Of a stretch of 64,000 nt of DNA, positions 21,401 through 28,500 are shown one piece after another. How positions within the stretch are numbered: the stretch's first letter is position 1; every line of letters starts with the position of its first letter. Below the pieces are notes generated by a model. The model was not told the origin of the DNA and searched no databases. It saw only the letters and a list, made by a program, of their open reading frames with translations. The DNA is from Methanobrevibacter sp. YE315 (lineage in GTDB: Archaea > Methanobacteriota > Methanobacteria > Methanobacteriales > Methanobacteriaceae): positions 1,027,501 through 1,091,500 of the forward strand of contig NZ_CP010834.1 in assembly GCF_001548675.1 (NCBI RefSeq). Reading direction: 5' to 3'. Made by a program: the position numbers and the translations under genes.

Positions 21401-21598
21401 TTCGTGTTACTTGCTAATGGTAATGAGACTGCTAATGTTACTTTGAGCGGAACTGGTAATGTTTGGACTGCTAGTTTCAATGATTTACCTGTTTATGCTA
21501 ATGGTAGTGCAATTGTTTACACTATTAAAGAGTTAACAGTTGAGTACTATAATTCCACTGTAACCAACAGCAGCTTGTCTAATTACACTATTACCTAA
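9482..21598 (+). CDS. Giant adhesin-like protein, N-terminal part (reading frame up to first disruption)
   Basis: This 4038-aa frame begins after GGAGGAG (9464-9470) with a classical signal peptide (MKKPILFILILFLFVSLVGVVNA). Residues about 50-1880 are a long right-handed parallel beta-helix of pectate-lyase/adhesin type, with recurring NNNATLRGGGLNIAGENC-like rungs. About 2000-2125 is one DUF11-type domain. From residue 2127 tandem Cna_B domains begin. It is extremely rich in Asn and Thr with many N-x-S/T sequons, so heavy N-glycosylation at the archaeal surface is plausible. The stop at 21596-21598 arises at a C/T double base (21595-21596) where repeat copies carry either C or T, so it is probably not a true end. 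The gene very likely continues to 29867. Confidence 0.85.
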   Translation: MKKPILFILILFLFVSLVGVVNASQDPTMNNMTLTTTSDDMSDSLSGESAMDKLQVSNDDEILAANVDFTGSTLNDLQEFLNSGQVQAGDTLYLGNKSITTNNWEPWNYRININIPNIVISGGTSSNPDSFSSIIAPGNIFILEASGITIKNIKFTNTFDSQEANCKAVDIRNSNCNIEDCTFENFMGPYGGAISVNSAATNTNIDGCNFTNNRGIWNPYGGAIYIDASDVKVNDCNFEGNSAQYGDAIYSNNANSQISDCTFKDKNGFTVTEGVLSLKLTIKSDYSNVIGGNAQTSNLKFWDGSSYRNKDDIPTWPIVQGSNQNVSVQISDSSGVIYEVSGVTDENGVFICNYGHLPEGSYTYRATYSNNGTSTVIDGSFEITAVTGNRFSDIQTAINNAQAGDVILLNDVTYTNDIGNEGIRIDKPITIIGQDGTVLDAGGLSRIFDIQQNINGVTLGNIDFRNGRVTDANGGAIRVGNGCGNIIISNSNFTENHVLFQNNYDPEQCNGGAVYFAGNCHDVEITNCNFVNGTSYNGGGIFIDDGSHDFLIDNCNFTKNHVDNRTTGDLYQGDKDGHGGAIYISPNADRGTISNSNFINNTADISGGAIDNYYGHDWVVINSTFVENTIINLVDRQEDIDFGAGAIWCCNSVMNITNSTFERNVGGYGGALRGAFNVYDSTFENNTAANGNGGAMDVAVVSDLAMKLNLKFVNSTFNNNNAKGNRDENRSEGGAIHIFDIYSINMTNCTCINNTADRGGAVDFYQLDYTNVENCTFLNNTAFHEGGGLAIFCHNSTFKDSNISNNSAGTDGGAIWIIGNDAKFINVTSVNNNASRGGSAYIEGHDILLQDSIFNNNSAINNGSEISGRGGALDILGDNCRLLNVTANNNNASLGGAAFIRGDNTSVRDSTFDGNNATLRGGGLDIAGNGCTFVNVDVSNNNAFDNNTTDSGLGGGIYVVADGTVFTNVTADNNTAKNGGGAYIRGNNIILDNCTLSNNKAINNGTEDSGIGGGLDIVGNGCNMTNITSLNNSAYRGGSTFVRGNNTKIIDCKLDGNNATLRGGGLNIAGENCTVTNVEVSNNYAGLMGGGIYVISDGIVFTNVTADNNTAERGGGAFINGTGVHVLDSEFNKNEARFNASNPNSSGLGGGMDIVGNDCYINNTHSNNNTAYRGGSTFIRGDNTVVENCKLDNNNATLRGGGLNIAGENCNVTNVEVSNNYAGLMGGGIYVVSDGTTFKNVTADNNSAERGGGAFINGTGVHVLDSEFNKNEARFNASNPNSSGLGGGMDIVGNDCYINNTHSNNNTAYRGGSTFIRGDNTVVENCNLTNNNATLRGGGLNIAGDHCTVNNINVSDNHAGLMGGGLYILSNGTTINGITADKNSAERGGSAFINGSNVKVLNGELNNNRANFNESRNDTSGLGGGFDIVGDNILVDNVHSNNNTAYRGGSTFIRGNNVTVSNCNLDNNNATLRGGGLNIGGDNCTIENVSLSNCHATEQGGAVYVIGQDNTFKNVTSVNNTARNGGSSYIEGDNNTVRNCILDNNNATVNGGGLFVNGHNCTFENVDISNCNAFEGGAAYVSGDNAHFDNITSKNNTAIDAGGSTSVHGNNVTVENSIFTNNNVTQGAGGAISVNGHECDFINNTISSNEASSFGGGIYVIGNNCTFSDNRISDNDANFGGGASVFGQDTNFTNNNFTFNEAHTSGGAAYVSGEDGDEITYFTNNNISSNHAGSNGGGICADYETLKLDQIYGYNNTAPKGGFADVINGYEVTVENSTFISNHALGDIADGNGIGGGFLITGSNNVDVQADFYNNTATNGSAIYVGDTTGLSIHDSRFYDNQAHSYYLLAAPENGTVYDVDDEKIVKFSHIGGDNIANAIHNRDGESAITIRNITFPFYHNGVLEDRTTPNEDLIPVLGYSNFNGTNIYIDDLEDNQVIYYEIYNNETGAFIRNGSARTDIDGSISIDVSDLGVGVYLIKAWYNETTYYTEISNETIIVVVDNYDPNMTVGKDSLNGTGILYVEDIVAFNITVFNTGNRVLGNVTVNEIYNSSELEYFDHTDKALWNKSGDVFTYLNDLGIGENATFTIWFRTLTNGTLINNVTAKSNITNETNSSANVTVYNKITINVTKIWNDSNNHDGFRPQNVTFVLYADGIEYARKVLNGTGNVWTGNFTDLPTVNSDGTEIVYTVDELPVANYNKTVTNSSLANYTITNTRVVNYTSVNVTKVWDDDNDHDGFRPANVTFVLLANGNETANVTLSGTGNVWNASFTNLPVYANGSAIVYTIKELTVEYYNSTVTNASLSNYTITNSRIVEYTSVNVTKVWDDDNDHDGFRPDNVTFVLLANGNETANVTLSGAGNVWTASFNDLPVYANGSAIVYTIKELTVEYYNSTVTNASLSNYTITNSRIVEYTSVNVTKVWDDDNNHDGFRPQNVTFVLLANGNETANVTLSGTGNVWTASFNDLPVYANGSAIVYTIKELTVEYYNSTVTNSSLSNYTITNTRIVNFTRINVTKVWNDSDDHDGFRPQNVTFVLLANGNETANVTLSGAGNVWTASFNDLPVYANGSAIVYTIKELTVEYYNSTVTNSSLSNYTITNTRIVNFTRINVTKVWNDSDDHDGFRPQNVTFVLLANGNETANVTLSGAGNVWTASFNDLPVYANGSAIVYTIKELTVEYYNSTVTNASLSNYTITNSRIVEFTSVNVTKVWNDSDDHDGFRPDNVTFVLLANGNETANVTLSGTGNVWTASFNDLPVYANGSAIVYTIKELTVEYYNSTVTNSSLSNYTITNTRIVEFTSVNVTKVWNDSDDHDGFRPDNVTFVLLANGNETANVTLSGTGNVWTASFNDLPVYANGSAIVYTIKELTVEYYNSTVTNSSLSNYTITNTRIVEFTSVNVTKVWNDSDDHDGFRPDNVTFVLLANGNETANVTLSGTGNVWTASFNDLPVYANGSAIVYTIKELTVEYYNSTVTNSSLSNYTITNTRIVEFTSVNVTKVWNDSDDHDGFRPDNVTFVLLANGNETANVTLSGAGNVWTASFNDLPVYANGSAIVYTIKELTVEYYNSTVTNASLSNYTITNSRIVEYTSVNVTKVWDDDNDHDGFRPQNVTFVLLANGNETANVTLSGTGNVWTASFNDLPVYANGSAIVYTIKELTVEYYNSTVTNSSLSNYTITNTRIVNFTRINVTKVWNDSDDHDGFRPQNVTFVLLANGNETANVTLSGTGNVWTASFNDLPVYANGSAIVYTIKELTVEYYNSTVTNSSLSNYTITNTRIVNFTRINVTKVWNDSDDHDGFRPDNVTFVLLANGNETANVTLSGTGNVWTASFNDLPVYANGSAIVYTIKELTVEYYNSTVTNASLSNYTITNSRIVEFTSVNVTKVWNDSDDHDGFRPQNVTFVLLANGNETANVTLSGTGNVWTASFNDLPVYANGSAIVYTIKELTVEYYNSTVTNASLSNYTITNSRIVEFTSVNVTKVWNDSDDHDGFRPQNVTFVLLANGNETANVTLSGTGNVWTASFNDLPVYANGSAIVYTIKELTVEYYNSTVTNSSLSNYTITNTRIVEFTSVNVTKVWNDSDDHDGFRPDNVTFVLLANGNETANVTLSGTGNVWTASFNDLPVYANGSAIVYTIKELTVEYYNSTVTNASLSNYTITNSRIVEFTSVNVTKVWNDSDDHDGFRPDNVTFVLLANGNETANVTLSGTGNVWTASFNDLPVYANGSAIVYTIKELTVEYYNSTVTNSSLSNYTITNSRIVEFTSVNVTKVWNDSDDHDGFRPDNVTFVLLANGNETANVTLSGTGNVWTASFNDLPVYANGSAIVYTIKELTVEYYNSTVTNASLSNYTITNSRIVEFTSVNVTKVWNDSDDHDGFRPDNVTFVLLANGNETANVTLSGTGNVWTASFNDLPVYANGSAIVYTIKELTVEYYNSTVTNSSLSNYTITNTRIVNFTRINVTKVWNDSDDHDGFRPQNVTFVLLANGNETANVTLSGTGNVWTASFNDLPVYANGSAIVYTIKELTVEYYNSTVTNSSLSNYTIT
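12710..13499 (+). repeat. Near-identical 411-bp direct duplication in the beta-helix region
   Basis: The segment 12710-13120 is repeated from 13121 to about 13499 with an offset of exactly 411 bp (137 codons) and only scattered substitutions. The unit includes GVHVLDSEFNKNEARFNAS and HSNNNTAYRGGSTFIRG rungs. It is a recent in-frame tandem duplication that lengthens the beta-helix by a few turns. Confidence 0.85.
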
Positions 21599-21640
21599 CT
21601 CACGTATTGTTGAGTTCACAAGTGTGAATGTTACTAAAGT

Positions 21641-22153
21641 TTGGACGATGATAGTGATGATCATGATGGTTTCAGACCTGATAATGTGACTTTCGTGTTA
21701 CTTGCTAATGGTAATGAGACTGCTAATGTTACTTTAAGTGGTACTGGTAATGTTTGGACTGCTAGTTTCAATGATTTACCTGTTTATGCTAATGGTAGTG
21801 CAATTGTTTACACTATTAAAGAGTTAACAGTTGAGTACTATAATTCCACTGTAACCAATGCTAGTTTGTCTAATTACACTATTACCAACTCACGTATTGT
21901 TGAGTTCACAAGTGTGAATGTTACTAAAGTTTGGAATGATAGTGATGATCATGATGGTTTCAGACCTGATAATGTGACTTTCGTGTTACTTGCTAATGGT
22001 AATGAGACTGCTAATGTTACTTTGAGCGGAACTGGTAATGTTTGGACTGCTAGTTTCAATGATTTACCTGTTTATGCTAATGGTAGTGCAATTGTTTACA
22101 CTATTAAAGAGTTAACAGTTGAGTACTATAATTCCACTGTAACCAACAGCTAG
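21641..22153 (+). pseudogene. Internal adhesin fragment between false stops
   Basis: This stretch of nearly two Cna_B repeats is back in the frame of the N-terminal part, after +1 at 21595-21596 and +2 at about 21644-21652. It ends at a TAG produced by the hybrid AACAGCTAGTTTG (22147-22159), which mixes AACAGCAGCTTG and AATGCTAGTTTG from two repeat versions. It is not an independent gene; the ATG at its start lies inside a repeat. Confidence 0.75.
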
Positions 22154-22204
22154 TTTGTCTAATTACACTATTACCAACACACGTATTGTTAATTTCACTA
22201 GAAT

Positions 22205-22528
22205 GTGAACGTTACTAAAGTTTGGAATGATAGTGATGATCATGATGGTTTCAGACCTCAAAATGTGACTTTCGTGTTACTTGCTAATGGTAATGAGACT
22301 GCTAATGTTACTTTGAGCGGAACTGGTAATGTTTGGACTGCTAGTTTCAATGATTTACCTGTTTATGCTAATGGTAGTGCAATTGTTTACACTATTAAAG
22401 AGTTAACAGTTGAGTACTATAATTCCACTGTAACCAACAGCAGCTTGTCTAATTACACTATTACCAACACACGTATTGTTGAGTTCACAAGTGTGAATGT
22501 TACTAAAGTTTGGGACGATGACAGATGA
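22205..22528 (+). pseudogene. Second internal adhesin fragment
   Basis: One Cna_B repeat is again in the original frame, after a +2 hybrid at 22202-22209 (ACTAGAATGTGAACG, combining ACTAGAATTAACG with AGTGTGAATG). It loses frame at 22521-22525, where GACGATGACAGATGATC combines GACGATGACAATGATC with GATAGTGATGATC (+1). The downstream frame begins there. Confidence 0.75.
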
Positions 22529-25500
22529 TCATGATGGTTTCAGACCTGATAATGTGACTTTCGTGTTACTTGCTAATGGTAATGAGACTGCTAATGTTAC
22601 TTTAAGTGGAGCTGGTAATGTTTGGACTGCTAGTTTCAATGATTTACCTGTTTATGCTAATGGTAGTGCAATTGTTTACACTATTAAAGAGTTAACAGTT
22701 GAGTACTATAATTCCACTGTAACTAACAGCAGCTTGTCTAATTACACTATTACTAACTCACGTATTGTTGAGTTCACAAGTGTGAATGTTACTAAAGTTT
22801 GGAATGATAGTGATGATCATGATGGTTTCAGACCTCAAAATGTGACTTTCGTGTTACTTGCTAATGGTAATGAGACTGCTAATGTTACTTTAAGTGGTAC
22901 TGGTAATGTTTGGACTGCTAGTTTCAATGATTTACCTGTTTATGCTAATGGTAGTGCAATTGTTTACACTATTAAAGAGTTAACAGTTGAGTACTATAAT
23001 TCCACTGTAACCAATGCTAGTTTGTCTAATTACACTATTACTAACTCACGTATTGTTGAGTTCACAAGTGTGAATGTTACTAAAGTTTGGAATGATAGTG
23101 ATGATCATGATGGTTTCAGACCTGATAATGTGACTTTCGTGTTACTTGCTAATGGTAATGAGACTGCTAATGTTACTTTGAGCGGAACTGGTAATGTTTG
23201 GACTGCTAGTTTCAATGATTTACCTGTTTATGCTAATGGTAGTGCAATTGTTTACACTATTAAAGAGTTAACAGTTGAGTACTATAATTCCACTGTAACC
23301 AATGCTAGTTTGTCTAATTACACTATTACTAACTCACGTATTGTTGAGTTCACAAGTGTGAATGTTACTAAAGTTTGGAATGATAGTGATGATCATGATG
23401 GTTTCAGACCTCAAAATGTTACCTTTGTGTTACTTGCTAATGGTAATGAGACTGCTAATGTTACTTTGAGCGGTACTGGTAATGTTTGGACTGCTAGTTT
23501 CAATGATTTACCTGTTTATGCTAATGGTAGTGCAATTGTTTACACTATTAAAGAGTTAACAGTTGAGTACTATAATTCCACTGTAACCAATGCTAGTTTG
23601 TCTAATTACACTATTACTAACTCACGTATTGTTGAGTTCACAAGTGTGAATGTTACTAAAGTTTGGAATGATAGTGATGATCATGATGGTTTCAGACCTC
23701 AAAATGTTACCTTTGTGTTACTTGCTAATGGTAATGAGACTGCTAATGTTACTTTAAGTGGAGCTGGTAATGTTTGGACTGCTAGTTTCAATGATTTACC
23801 TGTTTATGCTAATGGTAGTGCAATTGTTTACACTATTAAAGAGTTAACAGTTGAGTACTATAATTCCACTGTAACTAACAGCAGCTTGTCTAATTACACT
23901 ATTACTAACTCACGTATTGTTGAGTTCACAAGTGTGAATGTTACTAAAGTTTGGAATGATAGTGATGATCATGATGGTTTCAGACCTCAAAATGTGACTT
24001 TCGTGTTACTTGCTAATGGTAATGAGACTGCTAATGTTACTTTAAGTGGTACTGGTAATGTTTGGACTGCTAGTTTCAATGATTTACCTGTTTATGCTAA
24101 TGGTAGTGCAATTGTTTACACTATTAAAGAGTTAACAGTTGAGTACTATAATTCCACTGTAACCAATGCTAGTTTGTCTAATTACACTATTACTAACTCA
24201 CGTATTGTTGAGTTCACAAGTGTGAATGTTACTAAAGTTTGGAATGATAGTGATGATCATGATGGTTTCAGACCTGATAATGTGACTTTCGTGTTACTTG
24301 CTAATGGTAATGAGACTGCTAATGTTACTTTGAGCGGAACTGGTAATGTTTGGACTGCTAGTTTCAATGATTTACCTGTTTATGCTAATGGTAGTGCAAT
24401 TGTTTACACTATTAAAGAGTTAACAGTTGAGTACTATAATTCCACTGTAACCAATGCTAGTTTGTCTAATTACACTATTACTAACTCACGTATTGTTGAG
24501 TTCACAAGTGTGAATGTTACTAAAGTTTGGAATGATAGTGATGATCATGATGGTTTCAGACCTCAAAATGTTACCTTTGTGTTACTTGCTAATGGTAATG
24601 AGACTGCTAATGTTACTTTGAGCGGTACTGGTAATGTTTGGACTGCTAGTTTCAATGATTTACCTGTTTATGCTAATGGTAGTGCAATTGTTTACACTAT
24701 TAAAGAGTTAACAGTTGAGTACTATAATTCCACTGTAACCAATGCTAGTTTGTCTAATTACACTATTACTAACTCACGTATTGTTGAGTTCACAAGTGTG
24801 AATGTTACTAAAGTTTGGAATGATAGTGATGATCATGATGGTTTCAGACCTCAAAATGTTACCTTTGTGTTACTTGCTAATGGTAATGAGACTGCTAATG
24901 TTACTTTGAGCGGTACTGGTAATGTTTGGACTGCTAGTTTCAATGATTTACCTGTTTATGCTAATGGTAGTGCAATTGTTTACACTATTAAAGAGTTAAC
25001 AGTTGAGTACTATAATTCCACTGTAACCAATGCTAGTTTGTCTAATTACACTATTACTAACTCACGTATTGTTGAGTTCACAAGTGTGAATGTTACTAAA
25101 GTTTGGAATGATAGTGATGATCATGATGGTTTCAGACCTCAAAATGTTACCTTTGTGTTACTTGCTAATGGTAATGAGACTGCTAATGTTACTTTGAGCG
25201 GTACTGGTAATGTTTGGACTGCTAGTTTCAATGATTTACCTGTTTATGCTAATGGTAGTGCAATTGTTTACACTATTAAAGAGTTAACAGTTGAGTACTA
25301 TAATTCCACTGTAACCAATGCTAGTTTGTCTAATTACACTATTACTAACTCACGTATTGTTGAGTTCACAAGTGTGAATGTTACTAAAGTTTGGAATGAT
25401 AGTGATGATCATGATGGTTTCAGACCTCAAAATGTTACCTTTGTGTTACTTGCTAATGGTAATGAGACTGCTAATGTTACTTTAAGTGGTACTGGTAATG

Positions 25501-28500
25501 TTTGGACTGCTAGTTTCAATGATTTACCTGTTTATGCTAATGGTAGTGCAATTGTTTACACTATTAAAGAGTTAACAGTTGAGTACTATAATTCCACTGT
25601 AACCAATGCTAGTTTGTCTAATTACACTATTACTAACTCACGTATTGTTGAGTTCACAAGTGTGAATGTTACTAAAGTTTGGAATGATAGTGATGATCAT
25701 GATGGTTTCAGACCTCAAAATGTGACTTTCGTGTTACTTGCTAATGGTAATGAGACTGCTAATGTTACTTTGAGCGGAACTGGTAATGTTTGGACTGCTA
25801 GTTTCAATGATTTACCTGTTTATGCTAATGGTAGTGCAATTGTTTACACTATTAAAGAGTTAACAGTTGAGTACTATAATTCCACTGTAACCAATGCTAG
25901 TTTGTCTAATTACACTATTACTAACTCACGTATTGTTGAGTTCACAAGTGTGAATGTTACTAAAGTTTGGAATGATAGTGATGATCATGATGGTTTCAGA
26001 CCTCAAAATGTGACTTTCGTGTTACTTGCTAATGGTAATGAGACTGCTAATGTTACTTTGAGCGGAACTGGTAATGTTTGGACTGCTAGTTTCAATGATT
26101 TACCTGTTTATGCTAATGGTAGTGCAATTGTTTACACTATTAAAGAGTTAACAGTTGAGTACTATAATTCCACTGTAACTAACGCTAGTTTGTCTAATTA
26201 CACTATTACCAACACACGTATTGTTGAGTACACAAGTGTTAACGTTACTAAAGTCTGGAATGACAGTGATGATAAGGATAAATTGAGACCTAATGAAATT
26301 ACTGTCGAGTTATATAATGGTGTTGAACTTATCGATAGTGTTGTTTTAAATCAGGCCAACAACTGGAAAGGCAATTTCACAGACCTTCCTGTCTACAAAG
26401 ACGGCAAAAAGATTGTCTACACTGTTGCTGAAATAGAAGTTGATAAATATAATTCAACTGTAACCAACAGCACTCTCGGAAATTATACCATTACAAACAC
26501 TCACGTTCCTTACAAACCTAATATGACTGTTGAGAAAATCACTCTTGACAAAGTCGTATTCGTTAATGATACTGTCAAATTCTTAATTGTTGTTACTAAT
26601 ACTGGAGATTGTGATTTAACTGATGTCACTGTTTATGAAATATTTAAATCTGGCGAATTAGATTATAATGATTATATTGATCCTACTGGAAAATGGTCTA
26701 TGACCGGTAATTATGTTTACGTTTACAACGGCACTTTAACAGCTGGTGAGAGCGCCAACTTCACTGTGGTATTCACCGCTTTGACCAACGGCACTTTCCT
26801 AAACGCTGTCAATGCCTCTTCAAACAAAACAGATAACAAGACAGGAAACAATACTACTACAGTCTACAGGCCTAATATGACTGTCCAAAAAATCACATTG
26901 GATAATGTCGTATTCGTCAATGATACTGTAAGGTTCCTTATTGTCGTAACCAATACCGGCGACTGTGATTTAACTGACGTTAAAGTCACAGAGATCTTCA
27001 AACCAAAAGAGTTAAAATATAATTCTTACATTGATTCTACAGGCAAATGGTCTAAAGAATCTGATTACGTTTTCGTTTACGATGGCAATATGACTGCCGG
27101 CGGTAGCGCCAACTTCACTGTGGTATTCACCGCTTTGACCAACGGCACTATCTTAAACACTGTCAATGCCTCATCAAACGAAACAGATAATAAGACAGGT
27201 AACAATACTACTGAAGTTAAACCTATTTGTGATTTGGAAATTACAAAATCAGTTAACCCTGCTAAAGTTTATGTAAACGATACTGTAGTTTGGACTATCG
27301 AGGTTGTAAACCACGGTCCAAGCAAAGCAGAAAACGTTGTTGTATATGATACCATTCCGGATGGCCTCGAATTCAGCGTCCCTCAAGGATGCACATTCGA
27401 CGGCAAGTATCTTATCTGGAATGTAGGTGATTTGGATGTAAATAAAAGGGCTGCTTTAGAATTAATCACTAAAGTAACCCGTGAAGGAAACATAACTAAC
27501 ATTGTTGTAGTGAACAGCTCTACTCCTGATTCAAACGAATCCAACAATGAAGCAAACAATACTACAGTTGTTGAGCCTATTTGCGATTTGGTTATCACCA
27601 AATTGGTAAACGCTTCAAGTGTTAACGTCAATGAAACTGTTGAATGGAATGTAACTGTCGTTAACAAAGGCCCATCACTTGCTATGGATGTTGTTGTAAG
27701 AGAGATTTTACAGGATGGTTTAGCGATCATCAGTGCAGCGCCATCAGCGGGAAGTTTTGATGAAAAATCCAGGATCTGGGAGATAGGCGAATTAGATATC
27801 GATTCTCCAGTTTCTCTTATTTTGGTAACCAAAGTCTTGACTAATGGTACTTTGACTAACGTAGTTGTCGTAAATTCAACAACTCCGGATTCCAATGAAT
27901 CCAACAATAAGGCAAATAACACTACCGTTGCAAATCCAATCTGTGATCTTGAAATCGTCAAATTAGTCAATGCATCTGAAGTAAATGTAAGCGACATTGT
28001 TGAATGGACTATTACTGTCAAAAACAACGGCCCAAGCGCCGCATGCGATGTAGTTGCAAAAGACACATTGCCTGACGGTGTTAAATTGGTTGAAGTTCCT
28101 GAAAATTGCAGGCTTGAAGGAAATACTGTAATTTGGACTATTGGAATTTTACCAGCATATGATAGAATTTCATTAACATTATTGACTCAAGTCCTAACCG
28201 AAGGAAACAAGACCAATATTGTTATTGTAAACAGTACTACTCCGGATTCAAACGAATCAAACAACAGGGCTAACAATACAACCGATGTTTATCCTGTATG
28301 TGACCTGGAAATCACCAAGCTCGTAAATGCAACCGAAGTTTATGTAAATGATGTTGTCGAGTGGACTGTTGTCGTTAAAAACAACGGCCCAAGTACTGCA
28401 AAAGATGTTGTTGTAAAAGAGCTCCTGCCGGAAGGCATTGAACTACTTGATGTCGTCCCATCAGTCGGAGACTATGAAAACGGCATCTGGACAGTCGGCG

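Larger units (their letters stand above)
15860..26510 (+). repeat. Tandem array of 37 Cna_B-type domains (288-bp units)
   Basis: Each 96-residue unit runs VTKVWNDSDDHDGFRP..NVTFVLLANG, GNVWTASFNDLPVYANGSAIVYTIKEL and NYTITN, matching the Cna_B collagen-adhesin stalk domain. Every unit keeps a Lys in VTKVW, a Glu in IKEL and an Asn in YTITN, the trio that forms intramolecular isopeptide bonds in known Cna_B domains. Unit 1 (15860) and unit 37 (26238) are divergent; units 2-36 are nearly identical at DNA level. From 16151 to 26238 is 10,087 bp, which is 35 x 288 plus 7. The 7 extra bases equal the five indels seen at 21.6-22.5 kb. Units differ in fixed alternatives (RPQN/RPDN, NASL/NSSL, VEF/VNF), as expected from unequal crossing-over and gene conversion. 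Confidence 0.92.

Noticed and set aside
21641-22528. Two separate small genes inside the adhesin array
   Set aside because: They are pieces of the same repeats bounded by merged-variant indels, with start codons that fall inside repeat units.
15860-26510. Possible CRISPR array or satellite DNA because of regular 288-bp repeats
   Set aside because: Repeats have no spacers and code in frame for Cna_B domains throughout.
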